Assembly: GCF_022601685.1 (NCBI RefSeq)
Contig: NZ_JAKUML010000019.1
Location: forward strand, 1-46,706
Source of the DNA: Acinetobacter sedimenti
GTDB taxonomy: Bacteria > Pseudomonadota > Gammaproteobacteria > Pseudomonadales > Moraxellaceae
DNA length: 46,706 nt
Direction of reading: 5' to 3'
Part shown: in pieces, positions 17,827 to 27,139 of the stretch
How positions within the stretch are numbered: the stretch's first letter is position 1
How the letters are laid out: each line of letters opens with the position of its first letter
Position numbers and translations under genes: made by a program
The notes under the pieces: model-generated
Database searches by the model: none
Seen by the model: the letters and a program-made list of their open reading frames with translations, nothing else
Told to the model about the DNA's origin: nothing

Positions 17827-20481
17827 ATGTTAGATTTTCCTCCCATTTCTGAATATGTTTGCTTAGGTCAAGATCTGCAAGGCTTGACGACTTGGCGTGA
17901 GCAAGTCGAAGACAAGCTTGATCATTATTTTGCCGATGGTACCAATATCCGAGATGTGGTTACTGCTCGCTCAGATCAGATAGACTTGGCTTTGGATTTT
18001 CTTTGGAAAAATGCAGGACTGGATCAGACTGATTTGGCACTGTTTGCAGTCGGTGGCTATGGTCGCCGTGAGATGTTGCCCTATTCTGATGTCGATGTGC
18101 TGATACTTTCTGAAGAAGAGCTCGATGAAGCCACAGAAGATAAAGTGAAAACCTTTGTATCGTCGCTGTGGGATGTGGGGAATTTTAAACCCGGAATTAG
18201 CGTTCGCACCATTAAAGCATGCTATGACCAAGCGAAGCTCGATGTCACCATTGCCACCTCTTTGATCGAAGCTCGTTTACTGAGTGGCAATGAATTATTA
18301 AAAAAATGGCCACGTCGTATTGTGTCAGAAAGTTGGACGGACAAGACGTTCTTCGATGCCAAAGTGCTAGAGCAGAAAAAACGCTACGAACAGCATAACA
18401 ATACTGAAAGCAACCTTGAACCTGATATTAAAAATGCTCCCGGTGGTCTACGTGATATGAACCAAATCGGTTGGATTGCCAAACGGCACTTCCGTGTTGG
18501 TCGGATTTACGACTTGGTGCATCTTGGATTTATTAGTGAGTTTGAACTAGCAATATTGGAAGAAGCGGAAATTTTCTTATGGGAAATTCGCCACTATCTA
18601 CATCGCCTCACTAAACGAGATGAAAACCGCTTATTGTTTGATTATCAACGTGAGATTGCCACTTGTTTCGGCTATCAACGTGAGGATGGTAAACATCCAA
18701 ATCACGCCATTGAACAATTTATGAAGCGTTATTATCGTGTGGCGCAAAGTGTTTCGACTTTGAGTGAATTACTGATCAACTACTTTAATGAAGCAGTAAT
18801 TATCCCCCGTTTGGCGGATTATGAACGTCAAATTGAACCATTAAATAAAAACTTTAAATTGGTCGATGGCAAACTGGCAGTTACCCATCACAAAGTCTTC
18901 TCGGAAACGCCAAGTGCAATTTTAGAAGTCTTTTTTCTGATGGCGAACAATCAAGAGATTCAAGGTATTCGAGCACGCACATTGCGGTTGCTGCTTTTGG
19001 CTGCGAAGAAAATTGATCAAAATTTCCGTAATAATGATGCGCATAAAGCTTTATTTCTAGCGATCATTCGCTCGCCATATCGCTTGTACGACACGCTGGT
19101 TGCAATGCGTCGTTATGGTGTTTTGGGAAATTATATTCCTGCGTTTGGGCAGATCATGGGCTTGATGCAATACGATCTGTTCCATATTTATACCGTCGAT
19201 GCACATACTTTATTACTCATTCGTAATTTGAATCGTTTCTCCGAACTTGAGTTTGGTAAGCAATATCCTGTAGTCTGCAACGTGTTCCAACGCCTTGCAC
19301 GTAAAGACATTATCTTTATCGCTGCACTGTTCCACGATATTGCAAAAGGTCGTGGTGGTGATCATAGCGAACTGGGCGCAGAGGATGCGATTGAGTTTTG
19401 CCGTGCACACGGACTCAGTGAACGTGAAGGCAAAATGGTCGCATGGCTGACTCGTAATCACTTAATGATGTCGCTCACCGCACAGAAAAAAGATATTTCT
19501 GATCCTGATGTGGTGCAAAGCTATGCCGAAGCGATGGGTGATATGGAGCACTTAGACTATCTATATTGTCTGACTGTTGCCGATATTAATGCGACCAATC
19601 CAACGCTGTGGACCAATTGGAAAGCATCGTTGATGCGTCAGCTTTACTCACAATCTCGTGAAATTATCCGTGGTGGATTAGACCGTCCGATTGATCATCA
19701 AATGCTGATTGAAGACACTAAGTTTTCTGCATTGGAAAAACTTTCTGACGAGTTCCCGCTGAATGAAATCGAAGAAGTGTGGAAAGAGCTTGGCGATGAT
19801 TATTTCTTGAAAGAAACGGTCGATGAAGTGGTTTGGCATACCAGTGCGATCTTGCGTCATGGTGAAAATAGCGATCCACTTGTGCTAATTCGTGAGCACC
19901 GTAAAGCGATTCAGCTATTTATCTATACTCGTGATACGCCAAACTTATTTGCAACCACCGTTGCCCTGCTTGATCGTTTAAATCTCGATGTCCAAGATGC
20001 ACGGATTATTACCGCAGCGACCAATTTTTCACTCGACACCTATGTGATTCACGACCGTTTGGGTTCATTGCTAAGCGACCCAAGTCGTGAAAAACAAGTC
20101 GTAGAAACCTTAGTCAAAGGCTTGAGTCAAATTGATCAATATCCTGCGCTGATGCAACGGATGATTCCACGTCGTCTGCGTCATTTTGAAGTAGAAAATA
20201 GTGTTGATATTCGCCTAAATCGTGCTTTAAATCAAAACATGGTGGAAATCTCTACACTCGATCAACCTGGTCTTTTGGCGAGAATTGGCGGTTTGTTTAT
20301 GATGCAAGGCATTGATATTCATTCTGCACGTATTGCTACGCTTGGCGAAAAAGCCGAAGATATTTTCTTCGTCACCAAGCCTGATGGTACGCCACTGACT
20401 GAAGAAGAATCGACGGTTTTTGCTGAACAGCTTAAAGCGGCATTGGATGAGGCATCGAATCAAGTGACGATACAGCATTGA
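17827..20481 (+). CDS. glnD: bifunctional uridylyltransferase / uridylyl-removing enzyme GlnD
   Basis: GlnD is the primary glutamine sensor. It uridylylates PII proteins when nitrogen is limiting and removes UMP when glutamine is high. All parts are present in 884 residues. The nucleotidyltransferase has [15 protein letters not shown] (76-90; catalytic D88 and D90). The HD hydrolase has [16 protein letters not shown] (H503, D504). Two C-terminal ACT domains (about 690-770 and 805-880) have [16 protein letters not shown] and [21 protein letters not shown]. It sits directly before dapC, an arrangement seen in other proteobacteria. Confidence 0.96.
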   Translation: MLDFPPISEYVCLGQDLQGLTTWREQVEDKLDHYFADGTNIRDVVTARSDQIDLALDFLWKNAGLDQTDLALFAVGGYGRREMLPYSDVDVLILSEEELDEATEDKVKTFVSSLWDVGNFKPGISVRTIKACYDQAKLDVTIATSLIEARLLSGNELLKKWPRRIVSESWTDKTFFDAKVLEQKKRYEQHNNTESNLEPDIKNAPGGLRDMNQIGWIAKRHFRVGRIYDLVHLGFISEFELAILEEAEIFLWEIRHYLHRLTKRDENRLLFDYQREIATCFGYQREDGKHPNHAIEQFMKRYYRVAQSVSTLSELLINYFNEAVIIPRLADYERQIEPLNKNFKLVDGKLAVTHHKVFSETPSAILEVFFLMANNQEIQGIRARTLRLLLLAAKKIDQNFRNNDAHKALFLAIIRSPYRLYDTLVAMRRYGVLGNYIPAFGQIMGLMQYDLFHIYTVDAHTLLLIRNLNRFSELEFGKQYPVVCNVFQRLARKDIIFIAALFHDIAKGRGGDHSELGAEDAIEFCRAHGLSEREGKMVAWLTRNHLMMSLTAQKKDISDPDVVQSYAEAMGDMEHLDYLYCLTVADINATNPTLWTNWKASLMRQLYSQSREIIRGGLDRPIDHQMLIEDTKFSALEKLSDEFPLNEIEEVWKELGDDYFLKETVDEVVWHTSAILRHGENSDPLVLIREHRKAIQLFIYTRDTPNLFATTVALLDRLNLDVQDARIITAATNFSLDTYVIHDRLGSLLSDPSREKQVVETLVKGLSQIDQYPALMQRMIPRRLRHFEVENSVDIRLNRALNQNMVEISTLDQPGLLARIGGLFMMQGIDIHSARIATLGEKAEDIFFVTKPDGTPLTEEESTVFAEQLKAALDEASNQVTIQH

Positions 20482-20483
20482 TT

Positions 20484-20574
20484 TATAGTCAAGTTACTTG
20501 AAGTCTGCTACATCGTTAACCTCGCTCAGTTGCCGTGTATCAGACATCAATTACTTCGACTATAGTTAGAAATC
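20484..20574. repeat. 91-bp imperfect palindromic repeat (copy A)
   Basis: Outer arms TATAGTC (20484-20490) and GACTATA (20568-20574) continue inward as AAGTTACTTGAAGTCTG against CAGACATCAATTACTTC. The centre contains CATCGTTAACCTCGCT (20511-20526). The reverse complement of that core recurs with one mismatch at 41509-41524. It fills the glnD-dapC gap, looks like a dispersed intergenic repeat, and could fold in the transcript. Confidence 0.6.
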
Positions 20575-20628
20575 AATAGTTGATAACTTGAAAAATATTT
20601 ACATAGATGAAATTTGGAACTTGCGGTT

Positions 20629-21798
20629 ATGAACCCTGATTTGGCATTACTACACCCTTACCCTTTTGAAAAATTAAATGCGCTATTTGCAGATATTCAA
20701 CCTGCAAACTTGCCGTTAATTCCACTGTCGATCGGTGAGCCAAAACATGCTGCGCCTGCCTTTGTACAGCAAGCGATCGAAGCCAACTTTGCGCATCTTT
20801 CCACGTATCCAAATAGCAAAGGACTACCTGAGCTTCGACAAAGTATTGGCAATTGGTTGACCAATCGTTTCCAACTACAAAGCATCGATGCAGAAAAGCA
20901 AATCCTGCCTGTCAGCGGCACACGTGAAGCGATTTTCTCTTTTGTGCAATCTGCGGTTGATCGTAGCAAAACGCCTTATGTAGTGATGCCCAATCCGTTT
21001 TATCAAATCTATGAAGGTGCAGCGTTGCTGGCAGGCGCAACGCCCTATTTTGTTAACTGTACAGCGGACAATGATTACAAAGGCGACTTTAGTCAAGTGC
21101 CTGCCGAAGTGTGGGAAAAGACCGATATTTTATTCGTCTGTACACCGGGCAATCCGACTGGTGCTGTACTCAGCAGTGAAGATTTTCAACAGCTGATCAC
21201 CCTATCTGATGAATACGATTTTATTATTGCTTCGGATGAATGCTATTCGGAATTGTGGTTTGAGCAAGCGCCTGTTGGCTTACTACAAGTCTGCGCTGAA
21301 ATCGGTCGCCATGATTATAAAAATTGCGTGGTGTTTCACTCGCTTTCTAAGCGTTCTAATCTTCCGGGAATGCGTTCAGGTTTTGTTGCAGGTGATGCTA
21401 AGCTCCTTGCGCCGTATTTGAAATATCGTACTTATCATGGTGCTGCCATGCCTGTGCAACATCAGCTTGCGTCGATCGCCGCATGGGAAGATGAACAGCA
21501 TGTTGAAGACAATCGCATCGCCTATAGACAGAAGTTTGCGCTATTTCAATCAGAATTGGGCGATCGCCTACCATTTAAAAAGCCCGATGCAGGATTTTAT
21601 TATTGGCTGCAAGTTGATAATGATGAAGCCTTCGCCAAAAAATTACTTAGCGAGGCAAATATCAAAGTCCTCCCAGGTCGTTACTTGTCACGTGAAACTG
21701 CACAAGGCAATCCGGGTGAGAATCATGTGCGTATGGCATTGGTTGCAAGTATTGCACAGTGTGAAGAAGTCGTAAAACGATTGAAGAAAATTATCTAA
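20629..21798 (+). CDS. dapC: succinyldiaminopimelate aminotransferase
   Basis: A PLP-dependent class I/II aminotransferase in the succinylase branch of lysine and peptidoglycan precursor synthesis. It interconverts N-succinyl-2-amino-6-ketopimelate and N-succinyl-L,L-diaminopimelate. Family-type segments are MNPDLALLHPYPFEKL, SIGEPKH, TPGNPTGAVLS, SDECYSELWFE and the PLP lysine in SLSKRSNLPGMRSGF (K241). The ATG at 20629 gives 389 residues. An in-frame TTG 15 bases upstream overlaps the likely ribosome binding region (GGAAC) and is not preferred. It is related to other class I aminotransferases, but the sequence start and glnD linkage favour DapC. Confidence 0.92.
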   Translation: MNPDLALLHPYPFEKLNALFADIQPANLPLIPLSIGEPKHAAPAFVQQAIEANFAHLSTYPNSKGLPELRQSIGNWLTNRFQLQSIDAEKQILPVSGTREAIFSFVQSAVDRSKTPYVVMPNPFYQIYEGAALLAGATPYFVNCTADNDYKGDFSQVPAEVWEKTDILFVCTPGNPTGAVLSSEDFQQLITLSDEYDFIIASDECYSELWFEQAPVGLLQVCAEIGRHDYKNCVVFHSLSKRSNLPGMRSGFVAGDAKLLAPYLKYRTYHGAAMPVQHQLASIAAWEDEQHVEDNRIAYRQKFALFQSELGDRLPFKKPDAGFYYWLQVDNDEAFAKKLLSEANIKVLPGRYLSRETAQGNPGENHVRMALVASIAQCEEVVKRLKKII

Positions 21799-21803
21799 CA
21801 ATA

Positions 21804-21895
21804 TACCCCCCTTTAATTCCCCCTACTCAGGGGGAAAACCATCCAATAAAATGGTCAGAATTCCTCCCCTTTTAAGGGGAGGCTAGGTGGGGTTC
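21804..21895. repeat. GC-rich composite palindrome between converging genes
   Basis: Two strong hairpins lie in tandem. TTCCCCC-TACTCA-GGGGGAA is at 21817-21836. CCTCCCCTTTTAAGGGGAGG is at 21863-21882. They are enclosed by weak outer arms ACCCCCCT (about 21805) and AGGTGGGGT (21886-21894). The element is far richer in G and C than its surroundings and lies between dapC (plus) and copZ (minus). It could stop transcription from both sides. The nested symmetry suggests a dispersed repeat unit. Confidence 0.55.
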
Positions 21896-21955
21896 TAAAT
21901 TGAATTTTGAAACAACTTCATCCCTAATACACTTAACTACAGTGAAAAATTAAAT

Positions 21956-22150
21956 CTAAATCGCAGTCGCTGTATAACCCTCTTCTTTTAATACATTTTG
22001 TACTTGCTCAAGACTCAGCGCAGTTTCCACATCGACTTGTTTCTTAGTCAAATCCACTACGACTTGTGCATTTTGATCTGCACTTGCTATCGCCTGTTTA
22101 ATGGCTTTTTCACAGTGTCCGCAAGTCATATTCTCTACATGTAATTTCAT
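21956..22150 (-). CDS. copZ: copper chaperone, CopZ-like HMA-domain protein
   Basis: A 64-residue single heavy-metal-associated domain with the metal-binding motif MTCGHC (C10, C13). Its ferredoxin-like beta-alpha-beta pattern fits the full family length. Such proteins bind Cu(I) in the cytosol and pass it to CopA ATPases. It is transcribed divergently from copA, and its promoter carries a CueR-type dyad in a 19-bp spacer. The minus-strand GGAGAAAAAAAG precedes the ATG. Confidence 0.93.
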   Translation of the reverse strand: MKLHVENMTCGHCEKAIKQAIASADQNAQVVVDLTKKQVDVETALSLEQVQNVLKEEGYTATAI

Positions 22151-22183
22151 CTTTTTTTCTCCAATGTATTCTGTATCATGATA

Positions 22184-22214
22184 ATGCTAAAGCTTCCCAC
22201 TATGGTAAGGTCAA
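22184..22214 (-). promoter_or_regulatory. CueR-type promoter of copZ
   Basis: On the minus strand, -35 TTGACC (22209-22214) and -10 TAGCAT (22184-22189) are 19 bp apart, the long spacer of MerR-family promoters. Inside lies the dyad CTTCCCA-cta-TGGTAAG (22193-22209), resembling CueR operators. Confidence 0.8.
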
Positions 22215-22273
22215 GCAAATAAATCCATCACACATACTAAAAACTCATTATTCAATCCAGAAAACTGTATCAC

Positions 22274-22304
22274 TTGACTTTACCATCATGGTAAGGTTGA
22301 AAAT
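22274..22304 (+). promoter_or_regulatory. CueR-type promoter of copA
   Basis: -35 TTGACT (22274-22279) and a weak -10 GAAAAT (22299-22304) are separated by 19 bp. The perfect dyad TTACCAT-C-ATGGTAA (22280-22294) fills the spacer. The weak -10 fits an activator-dependent promoter. It lies 34 bp before copA. Confidence 0.8.
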
Positions 22305-22337
22305 AGTGTTAAACCTTATCAATAGAGGTACTCAACC

Positions 22338-24923
22338 ATGAGTCAACAAGCCCCGAACCAACAAAGCATAAATCAGCAACAAAAAACGCTTAACTTTGAT
22401 GTCAAGGGCATGAGCTGTGCCTCATGTGTAGGTCGTGTCGAGCGAGCGATTGCCAAAGTTAATGGTGTCGACAGCGTCAATGTTAATCTTGCGACCGAAC
22501 GTACCACAGTACAAATTAGCGATTCGGCTGCTGATGTTGAGTTAAGTACTTCGATAGCCCAAGCCATAGAAAAAGCAGGCTATCAAGCAACCTTGCATCA
22601 AGATCCACAACAAATCAATACACCTGCAAAAGATGATGTGCGTACAGTATTGCGTATCGACGGCATGAGCTGTGCCTCTTGTGTAGGACGAGTTGAACGT
22701 GCATTACAAAAATTAGAAGGTGTGATTGATGCCAGTGTCAATCTCGCAACGGAAATTGCAAATATTCATCACACTTCAATGGTTGATACAGATCAACTAA
22801 TAACGCAAGTCGAACAGGCTGGCTACCAAGCCACTGTCGTACAACAGCAATCTAATTCGACAACTGAACATACAACGCAATTACCTCAAAAAAGCTATAG
22901 CGAGCGTCGTCAGCATGAAGCGAATGAATTATTTAAAAAGTTAATTGTGGCGATTATCTTGGCGTTACCTGTGTTTATATTGGAAATGGGAAGTCACTTT
23001 ATTCCTACTTTGCATCATTGGGTCGCCTCAAATATCGGCATACAAAATAGTTGGTATCTGCAATTTATCCTTGCCACTTTAGTATTGATTTTTTCAGGTC
23101 GGCTGTTTTATACGCACGGGATTCCTGCACTGTTTCGTGGTGCTCCTGATATGAATACTTTGGTCGCCGTTGGTTCTTTGGCGGCATATAGTTTTTCCAT
23201 CATTGCGACCTTCCTGCCACAGCTTCTGCCTGAAGCCAGTCTTGCGGTGTACTATGAATCTGTCGTGGTGATCATCGTTTTGATACTTTTTGGACGTTAT
23301 CTGGAAGCTAAAGCCAAAGGTCAAACCTCACAAGCCATTGAAAAACTCATTCAGTTACAGCCCAAAGTGGCACATGTAAAACGTGATGGTCAATTTATTG
23401 ATGTGGAAATCACTGATGTAAAAAGTAATGACATTGTAATGATTAAACCCTCAGAAAGCGTGCCTTTTGACGGTGTGGTGATTGAGGGTCAAAGCTATAT
23501 TGATGAGTCCATGATTACGGGTGAATCAATAGCTGTGCAAAAGACTGTTAATGCTCAAGTGATTGGTGGTACGCTCAATCAGCAAGGTCAACTTATCGTG
23601 CAAGTCCGTGCTGTGGGTAGTGATACGGCTTTAGCCAAAATCATTCAATTAGTGGAGAATGCACAGTCGAGTAAATTACCAATTCAAAATCTGGTCGATA
23701 AAATCACCATGTGGTTTGTTCCGACCATTCTCGTGATCGCTGTGCTGACCTTTCTCGCATGGATGTTATTTTCTGAGCAAGGATTAAGTTTTGCGCTAAT
23801 CAATGCGGTATCGGTACTGATCATCGCCTGTCCATGTGCCATGGGCTTGGCGACACCCATGTCAATCATGGTTGGTACAGGTCGTGCCGCCGAATTGGGG
23901 ATTTTGTTCCGTGATGTTCAAGCATTGCAATCTGCCAAAGATATTCAAGCGGTTGCTTTTGACAAAACAGGTACGTTAACCGAAGGTCACCCGATTTTAA
24001 CGGATTTGTTACTTGCGCCTGATGTGAAAGACAATGACGTTGACCTGATTCGACAATACGCCGCTTCTCTTGAGTCTGCATCAGAACATCCGATTGCCAA
24101 ATCCATTGTTGAAGATGCTCAAACACGTGGATTAGCTTTATTACCAATCACTGACTTTCAGGCACATGTTGGTTTAGGTGTACAAGCACAGATTGATGGC
24201 AAAACTATTCGCATTGGCTCGGGCACGTGGATGCAGCAATTGGGCTTTTCTACTACAGCTTTACAACCTTATTTTGATGAATTGACCAGTGAAGCAAAAA
24301 CCACATTTTATCTCAGTGTCGATGAGCAAATCTTTGCGGTAATTGCCGTTGCTGATGAAGCCAAAGCCGATGCAAAATCTGCAATTAAAGCTTTGTATCA
24401 AGAGAAGTTTCATGTAGCAATGGTCAGCGGTGATCAACAGAAAACTGCCGAAGCGATTGCCCAATCACTCGGTATCGATCAAGTCATTGCCAACGTCAAA
24501 CCTGCGCAAAAGGTTGAAGCCATCAGCGCATTACAAGTCAAATATGGCAAAGTCGCCTTTGTCGGTGATGGCATCAATGATGCTCCTGCACTTGCGCATG
24601 CCGATCTTGGCATTGCGATGGGTACAGGTACAGATATTGCGATTGAAACGGCGGATGTGGTACTCATGAATGGACATGTAAGCAGTGTGGTGGATTGCAT
24701 TGCGCTATCTAGTGCTACGATTCGCAATATTCAGCAGAATCTATTTTGGGCATTTATTTATAATGTGGCGTTAATTCCAGTTGCAGCGGGTGTGCTCTAC
24801 CCGTTGAATGGCATGCTACTTTCACCGATGTTTGCCGCTTTTGCGATGGCGTTATCCTCAGTTTTTGTAGTAACTAATGCTCTACGCCTTAAACGCTTTC
24901 AGTCAATTACTGCAAAAAATTAG
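22338..24923 (+). CDS. copA: Cu(I)-exporting P1B-type ATPase
   Basis: An inner-membrane ATPase pumping Cu(I) out of the cytoplasm. The 861 residues contain two N-terminal HMA domains with GMSCASC (24-30 and 109-115). The membrane segments follow, with the transport motif CPC (498-500). The actuator segment has TGES, the phosphorylation site is DKTGT (D542), and GDGINDAPAL is in the P domain. The SEHP segment (SASEHPIAKSI) is the nucleotide-domain marker of P1B pumps. The CPC and MSCASC motifs fit Cu(I) or Ag(I) rather than zinc. cueR follows after 21 bp, so the pump and its regulator form one operon. Confidence 0.97.
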   Translation: MSQQAPNQQSINQQQKTLNFDVKGMSCASCVGRVERAIAKVNGVDSVNVNLATERTTVQISDSAADVELSTSIAQAIEKAGYQATLHQDPQQINTPAKDDVRTVLRIDGMSCASCVGRVERALQKLEGVIDASVNLATEIANIHHTSMVDTDQLITQVEQAGYQATVVQQQSNSTTEHTTQLPQKSYSERRQHEANELFKKLIVAIILALPVFILEMGSHFIPTLHHWVASNIGIQNSWYLQFILATLVLIFSGRLFYTHGIPALFRGAPDMNTLVAVGSLAAYSFSIIATFLPQLLPEASLAVYYESVVVIIVLILFGRYLEAKAKGQTSQAIEKLIQLQPKVAHVKRDGQFIDVEITDVKSNDIVMIKPSESVPFDGVVIEGQSYIDESMITGESIAVQKTVNAQVIGGTLNQQGQLIVQVRAVGSDTALAKIIQLVENAQSSKLPIQNLVDKITMWFVPTILVIAVLTFLAWMLFSEQGLSFALINAVSVLIIACPCAMGLATPMSIMVGTGRAAELGILFRDVQALQSAKDIQAVAFDKTGTLTEGHPILTDLLLAPDVKDNDVDLIRQYAASLESASEHPIAKSIVEDAQTRGLALLPITDFQAHVGLGVQAQIDGKTIRIGSGTWMQQLGFSTTALQPYFDELTSEAKTTFYLSVDEQIFAVIAVADEAKADAKSAIKALYQEKFHVAMVSGDQQKTAEAIAQSLGIDQVIANVKPAQKVEAISALQVKYGKVAFVGDGINDAPALAHADLGIAMGTGTDIAIETADVVLMNGHVSSVVDCIALSSATIRNIQQNLFWAFIYNVALIPVAAGVLYPLNGMLLSPMFAAFAMALSSVFVVTNALRLKRFQSITAKN

Positions 24924-24944
24924 CCTAACTGGAATTGGATTTAT

Positions 24945-25334
24945 ATGAATATCAGCCAAGCAGCCAAACAAACTGGCATCTCCGCCAAGATGATTCGCTA
25001 TTACGAAGACATCCGCTTGATTCCGCATGTCTTGCGCACCGATGCAGGTTATCGGGTGTTTAATGCGCACGACATTGAGCGATTACAGTTTATCCATCAA
25101 TCACGCAATCTCGGTTTTAGCCTTGAACAAATCAAACTCCTACTCGAATTGCAAAATAATCCTGACCGCAATAGTGCCGATGTCAAAGCATTGGCACAGC
25201 ACCATGTCGATGAATTAGAAGATAAAATTGCACAGATGCAACAACTGGTTATACACCTTAAAGGCATCATTAAAAAATGTCAGGGCAATGATCAACCTGA
25301 ATGTGCCATCTTGGATGATTTAAAAGCAAAATAG
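24945..25334 (+). CDS. cueR: MerR-family copper-responsive regulator CueR
   Basis: A 129-residue MerR-family activator with N-terminal winged helix (MNISQAAKQTGISAKMIRYYEDIRLI) and a dimerisation helix (about 75-110). The metal loop has C112 and C120 (CQGNDQPEC), the same positions as in the E. coli Cu(I) sensor CueR. This makes a monovalent-copper sensor likely. It is expected to act at both dyads in the copZ-copA gap. As the second gene of the copA operon it would be autoregulated. No terminator follows, only a palindromic repeat. Confidence 0.95.
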   Translation: MNISQAAKQTGISAKMIRYYEDIRLIPHVLRTDAGYRVFNAHDIERLQFIHQSRNLGFSLEQIKLLLELQNNPDRNSADVKALAQHHVDELEDKIAQMQQLVIHLKGIIKKCQGNDQPECAILDDLKAK

Positions 25335-25378
25335 ATCATGATTCGTTTTTTATTATGATGAGCCTTAAACTGGCAGTT

Positions 25379-25516
25379 TTAGAGTGTCTCAAAAAACCTA
25401 GCGAGTAGCGAAAATTTCAAGGCGCACCTCGCACAGCAACCGCAGTCTACAAAGGCGTACATGAGAATTGCGAGCAAGGAGCAACGCAGAAATTTGCCTA
25501 CGCAGATGGTTTTTCT
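25379..25516. repeat. about 138-bp imperfect inverted-repeat element
   Basis: The left end AAAAAACCTAGCGAGTAGCG (from 25391) through AAAATTT resembles the reverse complement of the right end, AAATTTGCCTACGCAGATGG through TTTTT (25490-25514). The interior also repeats AGCAACCGCAG / AGCAACGCAG. It fills the gap between cueR and the channel gene, ending a few bases from the channel stop. There is no ORF in it. I interpret it as a dispersed non-coding repeat, possibly MITE-like, and it may act as a terminator region. Confidence 0.5.
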
Positions 25517-25521
25517 TCTGC

Positions 25522-26496
25522 CTATTGATCTTTATTTAACGAAATCCCCTTCCCACAATGCGGACACACCGAATGCGTATCATGCAATGCTTCTCGTTCT
25601 CGGATTAACTGAATAATCACGTCATTCATCTGCTCTTGAGGTAGCCCGACACGCTGACGCAATTTTTCCAATTCATCTTGATCGGTCAAAATATTTAAAC
25701 CTTGCTGATGCAATAGCTGACGAAATTCAAGCTCAAGTCGTTGATTACGTTGATTCAGCTCATTTGCCAAACCCGACGCCAAAATACCCGCAGGCAATGC
25801 CGCAATACCCACACCTAAAATGGTAATCAGCGCCCCTAAAAATTTCCCAACCGTGGTCACAGGTGTGACATCGCCATAACCGACTGTAGTCAAGGTCACC
25901 ACTGCCCACCACATGGATTTTGGAATCGAGCTAAATGCTTCAGGCTGTGCTTTATTTTCAACGATATAAATCCCTGATGCGGTCATTACAATCATGATGA
26001 CTAAAATAAAAATCACTGCTTGAAATGAACCACGTTCACGCTGAATCACACGCAGAAGAATCTGTAATGACACAAAATAACGAGTCAGTTTTAACAATCG
26101 AAGTAAGCGTAAAATTCGCAGTACGCGCAAGTCGATATGTACGAAGAAATTGAGGAATGCAGGTAAGATCGCCAATAGATCAATAATCGCACCACCGCTT
26201 TTCATCCACTGCCAACGCATCGCCCACGGCGAACGACTTTGATCCTGCTCTGCCACACTCCAAATACGTAACAAATACTCTATGGTAAAGACAACAATGG
26301 AAATATTCTCGAAATGATTAAACCAAAACTTATATGTCTTATATAACGGCTGTACCGACTCCAAAATTACTGCACCGACATTGGCAACAATCAACACAAT
26401 CAAAAAATAATTGATACAGGTACTAATCACACTCCGATAATTATCATCATGAAGATTGAGATAGACCCAACGACGTAAGCTTAAAAATGTGGACAT
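25522..26496 (-). CDS. voltage-gated-type potassium channel, 6TM ion transporter family
   Basis: A 324-residue inner-membrane cation channel. It has six membrane helices, an S4-like arginine-rich segment (DLRVLRILRLLRLLKLTRYF) and a pore loop with the K+ selectivity filter TVGYGD (204-209). The last helix, LGVGIAALPAGILASGL, follows. A cytoplasmic C-terminal helix region ends in CPHC (311-314), a possible half zinc site. There is no RCK domain, unlike E. coli Kch. The physiological role is unknown; such channels set membrane potential. It converges with cueR. Confidence 0.92.
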   Translation of the reverse strand: MSTFLSLRRWVYLNLHDDNYRSVISTCINYFLIVLIVANVGAVILESVQPLYKTYKFWFNHFENISIVVFTIEYLLRIWSVAEQDQSRSPWAMRWQWMKSGGAIIDLLAILPAFLNFFVHIDLRVLRILRLLRLLKLTRYFVSLQILLRVIQRERGSFQAVIFILVIMIVMTASGIYIVENKAQPEAFSSIPKSMWWAVVTLTTVGYGDVTPVTTVGKFLGALITILGVGIAALPAGILASGLANELNQRNQRLELEFRQLLHQQGLNILTDQDELEKLRQRVGLPQEQMNDVIIQLIREREALHDTHSVCPHCGKGISLNKDQ

Positions 26497-26616
26497 GATT
26501 CACTTGAATTAAAGTATGCGGTGCATACAGTGTAAACAAATCAATTGATAATGCAAAAATCATCATGTTTTGTAACGCATTTTTCAAATTATTCTATCGG
26601 TTATGCGCGTAAAGAA

Positions 26617-27126
26617 TTAAAAAACAACTTTCCAAAATAAACGGATGGATTGCCCACGATCATGCGGGAATGAAGAAATATATTCATAGCCTACAGACTG
26701 ATTTTTATTCAGGTTAAACGCCATACCATAACCTAATGAAATGGATAAATCCGACATCGTGACTTGGCTAGCTTGGGCTTGACGATATTTATTGCTCAGT
26801 TCGTCCATGCTGTATAACGTGTTGTTATATATGCGTATATCTCGATCTTCATAAAAAGCATTATCTAACCGACTTTCTTCGACCATCGGCTGATCTTCAC
26901 CGTAGTGACGTGACGTCTGATCAATTGAAAATGGATTGTGATTCAATAAAGGTTCTAAATCAGAAAATGTTGTTTGTAATATTGTCTGCTGTGTAGCAAT
27001 CGGTGCGAAAAACTGAGGCACACTCTCAGCCTTAACCACTACCACCGATGCTATGAAAACGGTTAAAAAGCTAATGGCAAAATATAAAACATGCTTAAGG
27101 TAGGAGAAGCAATCCATCGCTATCAA
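26617..27126 (-). CDS. hypothetical exported protein, 169 aa
   Basis: Not recognised. An N-terminal hydrophobic stretch (LYFAISFLTVFIASVVVVKAES) looks like a signal peptide with cleavage after KA or AES. The C-terminal part alternates residues like beta strands and ends in an aromatic tail (SIRLFWKVVF), a feature of outer-membrane or barrel-type proteins. GGAG lies 6 bases before a TTG at 27124-27126, so that start is kept. An ATG three codons later (27115-27117) is the alternative. It follows the DUF3465 gene by 13 bp, so they form an operon. Confidence 0.65.
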   Translation of the reverse strand: MIAMDCFSYLKHVLYFAISFLTVFIASVVVVKAESVPQFFAPIATQQTILQTTFSDLEPLLNHNPFSIDQTSRHYGEDQPMVEESRLDNAFYEDRDIRIYNNTLYSMDELSNKYRQAQASQVTMSDLSISLGYGMAFNLNKNQSVGYEYISSFPHDRGQSIRLFWKVVF

Positions 27127-27139
27127 TTAACGCTCCATT

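Noticed and set aside
24000..24730. Several antisense frames over copA
   Set aside because: Shadows of a coding sequence with clear P-type ATPase motifs.
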